Positions 18,372-26,739 of a stretch of 37,267 nucleotides of DNA are shown piece after piece. This stretch comes from Anaerolineales bacterium. Lineage in GTDB: Bacteria; Chloroflexota; Anaerolineae; Anaerolineales; Villigracilaceae. Location: assembly GCA_014379595.1 (NCBI GenBank), contig JACMLM010000045.1:1-37267 (forward strand). The letters are read 5' to 3'. The notes under the pieces are model-generated. The model searched no databases and was not told the DNA's origin. It saw only the letters and a list, made by a program, of their open reading frames with translations. A program made the position numbers and the translations under genes. The first letter of the stretch is position 1; each line of letters begins with the position of its first letter.

Positions 18372-19421
18372 ATGTCTCTCCCTCCAATTGACGAAAAATA
18401 TTTCACAGACTTCCTCGTTGACCTGCTCAACATCCCATCTCCTACTGGGTTTGCAGAACCAGCGATCAAATTTGTGGAAGAAGAATTATCCAAATATAAG
18501 CAGTTAAAACTTTCACGCACAAGAAAAGGCGGACTGGTTGCAAAATGGGAAGTTGAAAGTGGCTTACCTCCTGTTGCTCTCACTGCACATGCGGATACGC
18601 TTGGTGCTGTTGTTAAAGAAATCAAATCCAGTGGGCGGCTCAGATTAAGCAAGATCGGCGGCGTTCAATGGCCTTCCGTGGAAACTGAAGGCGTATGGAT
18701 TTTTACGAGCAAAGGCGAAAAAATTCGCGGCTCGATATTAATTGATAATGCTTCTGGTCATATCTTCGGAGCGGTAGGCGCAGAGACTCTGCGCAGTGAC
18801 GAACATATGGAAGTACGACTTGATGCACGCACAACTTCTGAAAAAGAAACCCGTGAGCTGGGAATCAACATTGGCGATTGCGTCGCATTTGATCCGCGTG
18901 TGGAAGTGACCAATGGATTTATCCGTTCGCGCTTTATGGACGACAAGGCTTGTGTAGCGAATATCATAGCGGCGATCAAGTCGATGGCAGAATCAGGTCA
19001 AGGTCCGACTCGAACGGTTTATTTTCTAATATCCAATTATGAAGAAGTAGGACATGGTGCAGCTTCTGGAATTCCATCTGACGTTGCGGAGTTGATCACA
19101 GTGGATATGGCTGTGGTTGGTCATGGGCAGGAGTCGGATGAATTTCATGCAACGTTATGCATCAAAGATAGCGGCGGACCGTATCATGAAAGTTTGAATA
19201 AAAAAATGCGCGCTCTTGCGGAAAAACATAATATTCCCTACAAAACAGATGTGTATCCTTTTTACAGTTCGGATGGCGAGGCATTTTGGCGTGCAGGCGG
19301 CGATGTGACCTTGTCATTGATCGGCCCCGGCATTGACGCTTCGCATAATTACGAACGCGCTCACATGGACGGCTTGAATGCCACAACAAATTGGATCATG
19401 GCTTATTTGCTTGAAAGCTAA
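18372..19421 (+). CDS. M42-family metallo-aminopeptidase, 349 aa
   Basis: A dinuclear zinc/cobalt aminopeptidase of the TET/FrvX type, which usually forms large cytosolic shells and trims peptides. Metal and catalytic residues appear in order: LTAHADTLG (H73, D75), RFMDDKACVA (D190), NYEEVGHGA (E224, E225), VDMAVVG (D245) and IDASHNYERAHMDG (H331). Length and order match the family. A Shine-Dalgarno AAGGA is 6 bases before the ATG. It lies 82 bp after the thioesterase. Residue preference (glutamyl, leucyl or other) cannot be told. Confidence 0.9.
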   Translation: MSLPPIDEKYFTDFLVDLLNIPSPTGFAEPAIKFVEEELSKYKQLKLSRTRKGGLVAKWEVESGLPPVALTAHADTLGAVVKEIKSSGRLRLSKIGGVQWPSVETEGVWIFTSKGEKIRGSILIDNASGHIFGAVGAETLRSDEHMEVRLDARTTSEKETRELGINIGDCVAFDPRVEVTNGFIRSRFMDDKACVANIIAAIKSMAESGQGPTRTVYFLISNYEEVGHGAASGIPSDVAELITVDMAVVGHGQESDEFHATLCIKDSGGPYHESLNKKMRALAEKHNIPYKTDVYPFYSSDGEAFWRAGGDVTLSLIGPGIDASHNYERAHMDGLNATTNWIMAYLLES

Positions 19422-19489
19422 TGAATTTATAATGTAATAGAATCATGTTCCAAGTTATCTTGATAGCATACAAGTTTTCAGGATAAGAT

Positions 19490-19966
19490 ATGACCATAGA
19501 ATCAATTGACGCAAAGATCGGCTCGCTCGCACCAAACTTCAAACTGCTTGCCACCAATGGGCAGGAGATTGCGCTTTCAGATTTTCGCGGAAAATCGAAT
19601 GTAATCGTGTTCTTTATCCGCGAGACATCCTGCGGACAATGCCGCACACATGTGACTCAACTGGGGCGCATGTACGAGGAATTCCGTGAAGCAGGTGCAG
19701 AGATCATCGTCATATTGGGTGAAGATGTGGAAGAAGCGCGTGAATATGCAGAAAGTATAAGCCTGCCTTTCCCTATCCTTTCTGACCCAAACCGCGATGT
19801 TTATCATCTTTACGAATTGGAAAAATATTTTTTACTTTTTCAACGCACAGCTTCCCTTGTTGTGGATAAAGATGGCTTGGTCCGTTATCTCAAACGTACT
19901 ACTGTGCCCAACGTCTGGCTGCAGGAAACTCGCGAGTTGTATGGGTTTGTGGATAGCTTGAACTAA
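19490..19966 (+). CDS. Peroxiredoxin-like thioredoxin-fold protein with CxxC, 158 aa
   Basis: AhpC/TSA superfamily: GSLAPNFKLLATNGQEIALSDF, FRGKSNVIVFFIRETSCGQC, then ILSDPNRDVYHLYEL and TASLVVDKDGLVRY. In ordinary peroxiredoxins the peroxidatic site is PxxxTxxC. Here the segment is RETSCGQCRTH (C48, C51), a thioredoxin-like CxxC, so disulfide exchange or a divergent peroxidase is more likely than classical AhpC. An AGGATAAG stretch precedes the ATG, and a TATAAT at 19427-19432 gives a leader of about 55 bases. A rho-independent terminator follows. Confidence 0.82.
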   Translation: MTIESIDAKIGSLAPNFKLLATNGQEIALSDFRGKSNVIVFFIRETSCGQCRTHVTQLGRMYEEFREAGAEIIVILGEDVEEAREYAESISLPFPILSDPNRDVYHLYELEKYFLLFQRTASLVVDKDGLVRYLKRTTVPNVWLQETRELYGFVDSLN

Positions 19967-19999
19967 GAACAAAAATGTAAAACGTAAAGAGATCAAGTA

Positions 20000-20024
20000 A
20001 GCCTCACCATGGTGGGGCTTTTTG
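20000..20024 (+). terminator. Rho-independent terminator after the CxxC protein gene
   Basis: The stem AGCCTCACC / GGTGGGGCT (one G-U pair) is followed by TTTTTG. Confidence 0.85.
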
Positions 20025-20059
20025 TTTTCCTATTACTTGGGGCGAGATGACCTCGCCAC

Positions 20060-20088
20060 TTGTTTACCTGTTTACTTGATACTATACT
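20060..20088 (+). promoter_or_regulatory. Promoter of the LLM oxidoreductase gene, leaderless
   Basis: TTGTTT (20060-20065), 17 bp, TATACT (20083-20088), then 6 bases and the ATG at 20095. This is the one complete -35/-10 pair among the leaderless starts. GTTTAC is repeated directly twice in the spacer, and a GGCGAG/CTCGCC hairpin lies just upstream (20041-20057). Confidence 0.65.
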
Positions 20089-20094
20089 TACCCT

Positions 20095-21102
20095 ATGAAA
20101 CTCGATGCCGCATTACCCATCGTTCCATTACAAGATGTGCCTGCCATTGCGAAAGCCGCACAAGAGATCGGCTTTGCTGCCTTATGGACTCAAGAGACTC
20201 AACACGATCCATTTCTGCCATGTACATTGATTGCGGAACATTCATCCAGTATGGAATTTGGGACAGCCATCGCAGTTTCCTTCGCACGATCACCTGCCAA
20301 TCTGGCTTACACCGCATGGGATTTGGCAGCACAGTCTGAGGGTAGATTTATTTTGGGACTCGGCACACAGGTCAAGGCGCATATTGAACGCAGGTTCGGC
20401 ATGAAGTGGCCTGAGTCTGTGACGGGGAAATTGCGCGAACAAATCAATGTCATGCGCGCGTTTTGGGATAATTGGCAGAACGGCACAAAATTAAACTTTC
20501 GCGGCGAATATTTCAAGGCCACTTTAATGTCGCCATTCTTTAATCCAGGCCGAATTGAACATCCGAATATTCCCATTTATATTGCTGGCGTAAACACTGG
20601 ACTTGCAAAACTGGCTGGCGAATTATGTGACGGATTCCATGCGCATCCGTTTAATAGTCCGCGATATATGAATGAAGTGATCTTGCCTGCGATTGAAGAA
20701 GGATTGAAGAAGGAAGAAAGAAAGAGGGAAGATATTGCGGTTTCGGTCACAGCATTCGTAGCTACCTCTCCCGAAGAAGAATCTTTCGCGCGAATGCAGT
20801 TATCGTTCTACGCATCGACTCCATCCTACCGCCCCGTCATGGATTTGCACGGCTGGGGCGAGACGGCAGAACAGTTATCAAGTCATGCCGCGAAAGGTGA
20901 ATGGGCTGAGATGCCCATGCTCATCACAGATGAAATGCTGCATGAGTTTTGTCTCGTGACGCATGAAAAGAATTTGGTTTCAGAATTGAAGAAGAAATAT
21001 GATGGGATTGCAGATAGGTTGACGCTCTACACGCCGTTTGTGCCAAAAGAGAAAGATGAGTGGTGGAGAAATCTGACAGATAACTTCAACAAGACTTTAT
21101 AA
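20095..21102 (+). CDS. LLM-class (luciferase-like) flavin/F420-dependent oxidoreductase, 335 aa
   Basis: Bacterial-luciferase-like TIM barrel: LQDVPAIAKAAQEIGFAALWTQETQHDP at the N-terminus, GTAIAVSFARSPANLAYTAWDLA, FILGLGTQVKAHIERRFGM and HPNIPIYIAGVNTG with LAGELCDGFHAHPFNSP. The pattern follows the F420-dependent MSMEG_2256-like subgroup, but cofactor choice (F420 or FMN) is inferred. The ATG has no Shine-Dalgarno and lies exactly 6 bases after TATACT, so the mRNA should be leaderless. It stands alone between a terminator and an unrelated kinase-like gene. Substrate unknown. Confidence 0.84.
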   Translation: MKLDAALPIVPLQDVPAIAKAAQEIGFAALWTQETQHDPFLPCTLIAEHSSSMEFGTAIAVSFARSPANLAYTAWDLAAQSEGRFILGLGTQVKAHIERRFGMKWPESVTGKLREQINVMRAFWDNWQNGTKLNFRGEYFKATLMSPFFNPGRIEHPNIPIYIAGVNTGLAKLAGELCDGFHAHPFNSPRYMNEVILPAIEEGLKKEERKREDIAVSVTAFVATSPEEESFARMQLSFYASTPSYRPVMDLHGWGETAEQLSSHAAKGEWAEMPMLITDEMLHEFCLVTHEKNLVSELKKKYDGIADRLTLYTPFVPKEKDEWWRNLTDNFNKTL

Positions 21103-21130
21103 AAGACACGTCGAATTATTGGGAGTAAAA

Positions 21131-21793
21131 ATGAATACAAACTCTAATCCGTTAGAAAAATATCGTGAATTAATCGAACACCTGATGAGATCACACATGT
21201 CAAGTTTTTCAGTAAACGGATACTTAACTTCCATTCTTGCTTATTCAAATATTTTACATACACAAATCACTGGCCCTGTCGACGAACAGCAGAGTGAATT
21301 TTTGAATAAAATAACTGATAGCACTAATCGTCTGTCAGATCATTTGCATATTTTCATAATAGCATCACAGCTTATGTTTACCCCAGAGCAAATTTACGAG
21401 GGTGATTTCAACTTACTCGAAACAATTGAAAGTTTTATCGAACAAACAGCAAAAACAACAGAATTTCAGATTGAAAAAGAGATATTAGCAAATCCACCTG
21501 TACTTAACGTTGACAGAAATTTAATTAGCACCTCAATCGACTGTATTGGAAAGATAATCAAACAAGTTCACCCAACTTATAAGGGATGGATAAAACTTTC
21601 CGTCGCTGCTGATAAAGATTTTGTCAAGGTGGTCTTTTCAACGAACAAGGACGAAGATATATATCCTGCAAATGAAAACCCAGAATTATTTATTGTTCAA
21701 ACTGTTGCGGAGTTACATGGTGGTAATTTCGAAATAGTAAATAGTGACGATAATATATACAACTTCATTTTCACCTTGCCAATTCAGAAATGA
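21131..21793 (+). CDS. Degenerate histidine-kinase-like protein, 220 aa
   Basis: The arrangement follows a HisKA dimerisation domain (about residues 20-75) plus a HATPase domain (about 95-218), with no sensor or membrane span. YLTSILAYSNILHTQITGP and EQQSEFLNKITDSTNRL align with the HisKA helices of cytosolic kinases, but where H-D/E-L-R-x-P-L-T is expected there is SSFSVNGYLT, so the phospho-acceptor His seems lost. The ATPase part keeps VAELHGGNFEIVNSDDN and FIFTLP but lacks clear N and G boxes. It is likely a non-catalytic scaffold or regulator. ATG at 21131 is chosen, with GGGAG 5 bases upstream. The gene is A+T-rich. Confidence 0.65.
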   Translation: MNTNSNPLEKYRELIEHLMRSHMSSFSVNGYLTSILAYSNILHTQITGPVDEQQSEFLNKITDSTNRLSDHLHIFIIASQLMFTPEQIYEGDFNLLETIESFIEQTAKTTEFQIEKEILANPPVLNVDRNLISTSIDCIGKIIKQVHPTYKGWIKLSVAADKDFVKVVFSTNKDEDIYPANENPELFIVQTVAELHGGNFEIVNSDDNIYNFIFTLPIQK

Positions 21794-21832
21794 AAGCCGT
21801 TTCAAATATCATTCAATAAATTTGGAGAATTC

Positions 21833-22162
21833 ATGAACTTCACCGATTATCAAACCAAATCACGCGCCACCGCAAAATATCCTGCTATCGGACACGCCGT
21901 CATCTACCCCACGCTGGGACTCGTCAACGAGGCGGGCGAAGTGGCAGGCAAGATCAAGAAAGTCTTCCGCGATAAAGACGGCGAAATTACAGCTGAAACC
22001 CGTGAGGCTCTCAAAGCCGAATTAGGCGATGTGCTTTGGTATCTTGCCCAAGTTGCAACGGAATTAGGACTTTCTCTCGATGAAGTAGCCGAATCCAATA
22101 TAACTAAACTAAAGGATAGGCAGGCGCGCGGTAAGATACAAGGTGATGGGGACAACCGATAA
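21833..22162 (+). CDS. MazG-like nucleotide pyrophosphohydrolase, 109 aa
   Basis: All-alpha NTP pyrophosphatase of the short MazG-like class, which removes unwanted or damaged dNTPs. LVNEAGEVAGKIKKVFRDK supplies the first acidic helix and ELGDVLWYLAQVATELGLSLDEVAE the second, together the E-x-x-E...E-x-x-D metal site. GGAG lies 7 bases before the ATG. It stands between the kinase-like gene and clpC, about 170 bp before the latter. Confidence 0.88.
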   Translation: MNFTDYQTKSRATAKYPAIGHAVIYPTLGLVNEAGEVAGKIKKVFRDKDGEITAETREALKAELGDVLWYLAQVATELGLSLDEVAESNITKLKDRQARGKIQGDGDNR

Positions 22163-22303
22163 TCAGTTGAAAGCGTACAGTTAAAGGCTGAAAAGTTAAG
22201 AATCAAGCCCATTCCAACCTGGAACTTTCAAAGCTGCAATTTGTACTCAAACTCGTAAGGAAACTCTAACCTTTTTCCTACGGAGAGTTGCTTGCCTTTT
22301 TGG

Positions 22304-22309
22304 TACAAT
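22304..22309 (+). promoter_or_regulatory. Extended -10 promoter of clpC
   Basis: TGG-TACAAT forms an extended -10 (TGn). The leader of about 18 bases to the ATG contains the Shine-Dalgarno AGGAGATA. No CIRCE or CtsR-type operator is visible nearby. Confidence 0.5.
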
Positions 22310-22333
22310 GCCTAAGGATATAGGAGATAAACT

Positions 22334-24835
22334 ATGGCTGGCATGGAACGATTTACACAGCGAGCAAGGCGCGTACTCAGCCTGGCACATCAGGAAGCTG
22401 AACGCGCTCGCCAGAGCAATATTGGAACCGAACACCTTCTTCTTGGTCTTATGGACGAAGAGGGCGGCGTCGCCGGCCGTGTGCTGCGCGACCTCGGTAT
22501 GACCCCCGACCGCGTCCGCGAAGTAGTACAGCGCGTTTCGGGCAATGCAGTTAATTTTGACCCCAACCACATCGAGCTTGCCGCAGAAACACAGCAAGTC
22601 CTCGAATTTGCCGTGGACGAAGCCCGTCGACTCGGCCATCATTACATTGGCACAGAACACATTTTGTTGGCACTCGTGCGCATTGAATCAACTGGAATGG
22701 AAGCGCTTCGCAGACTCGGCGTCACAGCCGACCAGATCCGCAGACAGACTCGCCGCGTATTGAACGAAACCGCATCATCCTCACCCGCAGCTGCCGGCTC
22801 CCAATCAAGCAGGAGCAGCTCTTCATCAGCAGCCGCACCAAAAACCCCCCTCATCGACCAACTCGCCTCCGATCTAACTTCGAAGGCTGAAGAGAAAAAA
22901 CTTGACCCCGTCATTGGGCGTCAAAAAGAGATCGAACGTGTCATTCAAATATTGGCACGCCGTACAAAGAACAATCCCGCACTCATCGGTGAACCCGGTG
23001 TGGGCAAGACTGCAATCGTCGAAGGCCTCGCCCAGCGTATTGTCGAAGGCGATGTGCCTGCGCCATTAATGAACAAGCGCGTTCTTCAACTGGATGTGGG
23101 CTCACTCGTTGCCGGCACCATGTATCGTGGTCAGTTCGAGGAAAGACTCAAACGGATCATTGATGAGTTAAAACAATCAGGCGCGATCCTGTTCATTGAC
23201 GAAGTCCACATGTTGGTCGGGGCAGGAGCCGCAGGTTCATCGGTCGATGCAGCCAACATCCTCAAGCCCGCTTTATCGCGCGGCGAATTACAAGTCATCG
23301 GCGCGACCACCATGGACGAATATCGCAAGCACATCGAATCCGATGCTGCGCTTGAACGCCGCTTCCAACCCGTGCAAGTGGATGAACCTTCTGAAGAAGA
23401 AACCATTGAAATCCTCAAAGGCATTCGCGGTGCATACGAAGAACATCATCATTTGGTAATTTCAGATGAAGCGCTTGAAGCAGCAACACATTTATCCTCA
23501 CGTTATGTCACCGAGCGTTTCCTCCCCGATAAAGCCATTGACCTGATCGACGAATCTTCATCACGTGTGCGTATGTATAAGAGTCCCGCCGCAAAATATG
23601 CCAAGGATCTATTTGGCCAATTGCGTCAGGCTCGTCAGAACCGTACGCTTGCACAAGAAGAAGGCAATCCCGAAGATATCAAGGAATGGGAAGAGCGCGA
23701 ATCAGATCTTGGTCAGCAGATCGAACGCCTGCGCACCGGCTGGGATCGCGCAAATAGCCCTGTAGTTTCTGCAGAAGATATTGCCGAAGTAGTTTCCATG
23801 TGGACGGGTGTTCCGCTGATGCAGCTTGCAGAAGCAGAATCACAACGTCTGCTCAAAATGGAAGATGAATTACGTGTTTCGATCATCGGTCAGGAAGATG
23901 CGATCATTGCCATCTCACGTGCGGTGCGTCGTGCGCGTGCCGGCTTGAAAGACCCGAAGCGCCCGATTGGTTCATTTATGTTCCTCGGCCCAACAGGCGT
24001 TGGCAAGACCCAATTAACCAAGACCCTTGCCAAGTTTATGTTTGGCAGTGAAGATGCCGCCATTCAACTGGATATGTCCGAGTTCATGGAACGTCATACT
24101 GCGGCTCGTTTGGTTGGCGCCCCTCCCGGATATGTTGGCTACGAAGATGCAGGTCAACTCACTGAGGCCTTGCGCCGCAGACCTTATTCGATCATAGTTT
24201 TTGATGAGATCGAAAAGGCACACCCTGAAGTACACAACATGCTGTTGCAGATCATGGAAGAAGGTCATCTTAGTGACGCCAAAGGCCGCAAAGTGGATTT
24301 CCGCAATGCGATCATCGTCATGACTTCCAATATCGGCGCAGACATGATCAAGAATCAATCTTCGCTCGGCTTTGCCATGAAACGCGATGAAGTCACCGAA
24401 GAACGTCTCTCGTACGAAGACATGCGCAAGAAGTTGAACGAATCCCTCAAACGTGCTTTCCGTCCTGAGTTTATCAACCGCGTGGATGCAGTTGTTATCT
24501 TCCGCTCACTCAACAAGGAAGATATTCAGAAGATCGTTTCCCTTGAATTGGACAAGGTTTCTGAACGGCTCACGGAACACAACCTGATACTTACAGCTTC
24601 TACTGAAGCATTGGCTTCCATTGCAGACCAGGGCTACGATTCAGAATTTGGCGCCCGCCCGTTACGCCGTGTCATCCAGCAAAAAGTGGAAGATCCGCTA
24701 TCAGATCGTTTGCTAGCTGGTGAATTCGTGAACGGCGATACTATTGCAGTAGAAGTAAATGAAGACGGCGAAATAATTCTTAGCAAGGCTGAAGATAAAA
24801 AAGCCGAAGAGATACTTCCCGAGCCAACTTTGTAA
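22334..24835 (+). CDS. clpC: ClpC-type AAA+ unfoldase, 833 aa
   Basis: Unfolds proteins and feeds them to ClpP, or acts as a chaperone. Two Clp-N repeats occupy residues 1-145 ([21 protein letters not shown]; then [11 protein letters not shown]). AAA domain 1 has Walker A GEPGVGKT (219-226) and Walker B ILFIDE (about 286). The middle domain of about 40 residues ([20 protein letters not shown]) is of the short ClpC type. AAA domain 2 has GPTGVGKT (about 552) and [11 protein letters not shown], and the C-terminal sensor is [14 protein letters not shown] Ser/Ala linker (149-168) joins the N domain. clpP, ctsR and mcsB are not adjacent. A GTAGGG-type hairpin follows. Confidence 0.96.
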   Translation: MAGMERFTQRARRVLSLAHQEAERARQSNIGTEHLLLGLMDEEGGVAGRVLRDLGMTPDRVREVVQRVSGNAVNFDPNHIELAAETQQVLEFAVDEARRLGHHYIGTEHILLALVRIESTGMEALRRLGVTADQIRRQTRRVLNETASSSPAAAGSQSSRSSSSSAAAPKTPLIDQLASDLTSKAEEKKLDPVIGRQKEIERVIQILARRTKNNPALIGEPGVGKTAIVEGLAQRIVEGDVPAPLMNKRVLQLDVGSLVAGTMYRGQFEERLKRIIDELKQSGAILFIDEVHMLVGAGAAGSSVDAANILKPALSRGELQVIGATTMDEYRKHIESDAALERRFQPVQVDEPSEEETIEILKGIRGAYEEHHHLVISDEALEAATHLSSRYVTERFLPDKAIDLIDESSSRVRMYKSPAAKYAKDLFGQLRQARQNRTLAQEEGNPEDIKEWEERESDLGQQIERLRTGWDRANSPVVSAEDIAEVVSMWTGVPLMQLAEAESQRLLKMEDELRVSIIGQEDAIIAISRAVRRARAGLKDPKRPIGSFMFLGPTGVGKTQLTKTLAKFMFGSEDAAIQLDMSEFMERHTAARLVGAPPGYVGYEDAGQLTEALRRRPYSIIVFDEIEKAHPEVHNMLLQIMEEGHLSDAKGRKVDFRNAIIVMTSNIGADMIKNQSSLGFAMKRDEVTEERLSYEDMRKKLNESLKRAFRPEFINRVDAVVIFRSLNKEDIQKIVSLELDKVSERLTEHNLILTASTEALASIADQGYDSEFGARPLRRVIQQKVEDPLSDRLLAGEFVNGDTIAVEVNEDGEIILSKAEDKKAEEILPEPTL

Positions 24836-24847
24836 AAACTAATAAGG

Positions 24848-24876
24848 GTAGGGATGCGGCTTAGCTGCATCCCTAC
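24848..24876. repeat. GTAGGG-type hairpin after clpC
   Basis: GTAGGGATGCGGC (24848-24860) and GCTGCATCCCTAC (24864-24876) pair fully with one G-U, around a 3-base loop. It is followed by AAATTTT, a weak terminator tail. It shares the GTAGGG ends with the repeat at 32447-32511 and resembles 28281-28304. Confidence 0.65.
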
Positions 24877-24884
24877 AAATTTTA

Positions 24885-25934
24885 ATGAATAAACAAGAAC
24901 TCCTCAAGCAAGCTGATTACAACTTTCAACGCGGCAATCGAAAGATCGCAGAAAAATTTCTTTCAGAACTGCTGGCACAACATCCCAACGAAGAATCCGC
25001 GTGGATGTTGATGGCACGCGTGGTGGAAGATAAAGACCGCAAAGCCGAATGTTACGAAAAAACGCTTAAGATCAATCCAAATAACATGGAAGCTAAGATC
25101 GGGCTTGTGCGTCTGAAATCATCCGATAAAACCATTCCCATTCCTGGTCTTGTTATTGAAAACCCTTTCCCCAAGGCACCCAGCCCATTTAAGAGAATCT
25201 TGCGCAGCGCGGTCACTGTCACAGTTTTGGTACTGATCTTTGGCACAACCACTTTTGTAATTGCACAAAACAATCCCGAATCGAACGTTGCAAAATTGAT
25301 CATACCTTCCACGCCTACTCCTTTGGCAGAGACTCTTGCAGATGGTGTCGCATCAGAAACTAGAGCACAGGTCAATGCGGAATATCCGCAGTACGCGCCC
25401 CTCGTGGATGCGTTGATCAGCCTGGCAATCAGCAACGCCAAGAATGGTATGGAAGGTGCGCCTGAACGTCCGGGTGCGCAAATTGTTCCATCTGATACGG
25501 TAGCTATGGAAGGAAAGAATTCTCTTGAGAATGCACTTCCTCAGCCCGGCTCCCTAAACACTGCAACTCTTACTGAACAACAAATCACATCCTGGCTTGC
25601 AATGGAAATGAGGAACAACCCTGATCTGCCTTTGCATGATGTACAAGTCTACTTGCGCGATGGGACAATACAAGTTTGGGGAATAGTTGAAGGGAATGAC
25701 AACTCAACTTCTGCACTGATCGTTGGCAAGCTCAATCTTGTCAACGGAGACCCAAGCTTTGAAGTTGAGTCTCTGCAGATCGGTCAACAAGTGATCCCAG
25801 ATATATTGCTTTCACAAGCGCAATCATGGCTCAATGAATTGATCTCCAAAAAGATTAATGAGCAGGTCCCAGGGTTGGAGATCATGAACATCAACATTAG
25901 CAGCGGATTGATCACGATGTCTGGAATGAGATAG
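24885..25934 (+). CDS. TPR-like protein with one membrane span and an extracytoplasmic domain, 349 aa
   Basis: Residues 1-90 form TPR-like helices (NFQRGNRKIAEKFLSELLAQHPNEES; KAECYEKTLKINPNNMEA). A single hydrophobic span lies at about 105-126 (AVTVTVLVLIFGTTTFVIA). The outer part has a linker and, from about 220, a domain of alternating strands (LTEQQITSWLAMEM, VYLRDGTIQVWGIVEG) that loosely recalls LmeA/DUF2140-type lipid-binding folds; this is weak. There is no Shine-Dalgarno. It is closed by a strong bidirectional terminator. Function unknown. Confidence 0.7.
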   Translation: MNKQELLKQADYNFQRGNRKIAEKFLSELLAQHPNEESAWMLMARVVEDKDRKAECYEKTLKINPNNMEAKIGLVRLKSSDKTIPIPGLVIENPFPKAPSPFKRILRSAVTVTVLVLIFGTTTFVIAQNNPESNVAKLIIPSTPTPLAETLADGVASETRAQVNAEYPQYAPLVDALISLAISNAKNGMEGAPERPGAQIVPSDTVAMEGKNSLENALPQPGSLNTATLTEQQITSWLAMEMRNNPDLPLHDVQVYLRDGTIQVWGIVEGNDNSTSALIVGKLNLVNGDPSFEVESLQIGQQVIPDILLSQAQSWLNELISKKINEQVPGLEIMNINISSGLITMSGMR

Positions 25935-25943
25935 AAGTTTCAT

Positions 25944-25972
25944 AAAAAAACCACCGTGATGGTGGTTTTTTT
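25944..25972. terminator. Bidirectional rho-independent terminator
   Basis: Seven A, ACCACC-type stem, loop GTGAT, GGTGG, then seven T; symmetric on both strands. Confidence 0.88.
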
Positions 25973-25983
25973 ATAATAACCTA

Positions 25984-26036
25984 CGTCCTGAGCGGAGCCG
26001 CACGTCTTGTTTTCTGTGCGGCGAAGTCGAAGGACG
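25984..26036. repeat. Short copy of the GAGCGGAG...GAAGTCGAAG repeat
   Basis: CGTCCTGAGCGGAG at the left and GAAGTCGAAGGACG at the right, with inner perfect arms GCCGCAC (25997-26003) and GTGCGGC (26016-26022). It is intergenic, upstream of msrA. Confidence 0.8.
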
Positions 26037-26139
26037 AAGTTAGTAAAACTGTAATCTTCCTTTAATAATATTTTTCGATCTCGCCGCATCTTATCAATAG
26101 AAAGTTCCGCAATCACCGGGAACAAAAGGAGCCTTTATT

Positions 26140-26691
26140 ATGACCGACAATTATGAGATCGCTACATTAGCCGGGGGATGCTTCTGGTGTTTGGAAGCCG
26201 TATTTGATGAAGTGAAAGGGGTGGTATCTGTTGAATCAGGGTATTCGAACGGACATACGCAGGACCCCACTTACAAACAAGTTTGCGGTGGAGGTACAGG
26301 GCATGCAGAAGTGACACGCATCCAGTTCGACCCCTCCATTCTCTCATTCCGCGACTTGTTAAATGTCTTCTTCGCCATCCATGATCCCACCACTATGAAT
26401 CGCCAGGGAGCGGACGTAGGCACACAATATCGTTCCGCCATTTTTTATCATTCACCAGAACAAAAGGAAACCGCTGAATCACTCGTCAGCGAGTTAAATG
26501 CCCAGAAGATCTGGAACAGCCCCATCGTTACGGAAGTGACCGCAATTAATAACTTCTCGGTCGCCGAAGATTATCATCAGGAATATTTTGCGCGCAATCA
26601 AAACCAGCCATATTGTCAGGCAGTGGTTGCACCGAAGGTATCCAAATTCCGCAAACATCATTTGGAGATGTTGAAGAAACAGCCAGTATAA
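26140..26691 (+). CDS. msrA: Peptide methionine-S-sulfoxide reductase
   Basis: Reduces methionine-S-sulfoxide in proteins using thioredoxin. ATLAGGCFWCLEAVFDEVKGV carries the catalytic C14. YKQVCGGGTGHAEV and HDPTTMNRQGADVGTQYRS follow, with YHQEYFARNQNQPYC giving a C-terminal resolving Cys. Its 183 aa is typical. The Shine-Dalgarno is AGGAG. A strong terminator lies 15 bp after the stop; it overlaps the region before dus. No msrB is nearby. Confidence 0.95.
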   Translation: MTDNYEIATLAGGCFWCLEAVFDEVKGVVSVESGYSNGHTQDPTYKQVCGGGTGHAEVTRIQFDPSILSFRDLLNVFFAIHDPTTMNRQGADVGTQYRSAIFYHSPEQKETAESLVSELNAQKIWNSPIVTEVTAINNFSVAEDYHQEYFARNQNQPYCQAVVAPKVSKFRKHHLEMLKKQPV

Positions 26692-26705
26692 ACCAGTTAT
26701 ACTTG

Positions 26706-26735
26706 GGGCGGACGAAAAATGTCCGCCCTCTTTTT
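26706..26735 (+). terminator. Rho-independent terminator of msrA
   Basis: GGGCGGAC, 7-base loop, GTCCGCCC, TC and TTTTT. It ends 4 bases before the chosen dus ATG. Confidence 0.85.
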
Positions 26736-26739
26736 ATTT

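Noticed and set aside
22163-22333. Possible small gene or riboswitch between the MazG-like gene and clpC
   Set aside because: No frame with a start signal and no stable conserved-looking structure; only the clpC promoter and ribosome site could be supported.
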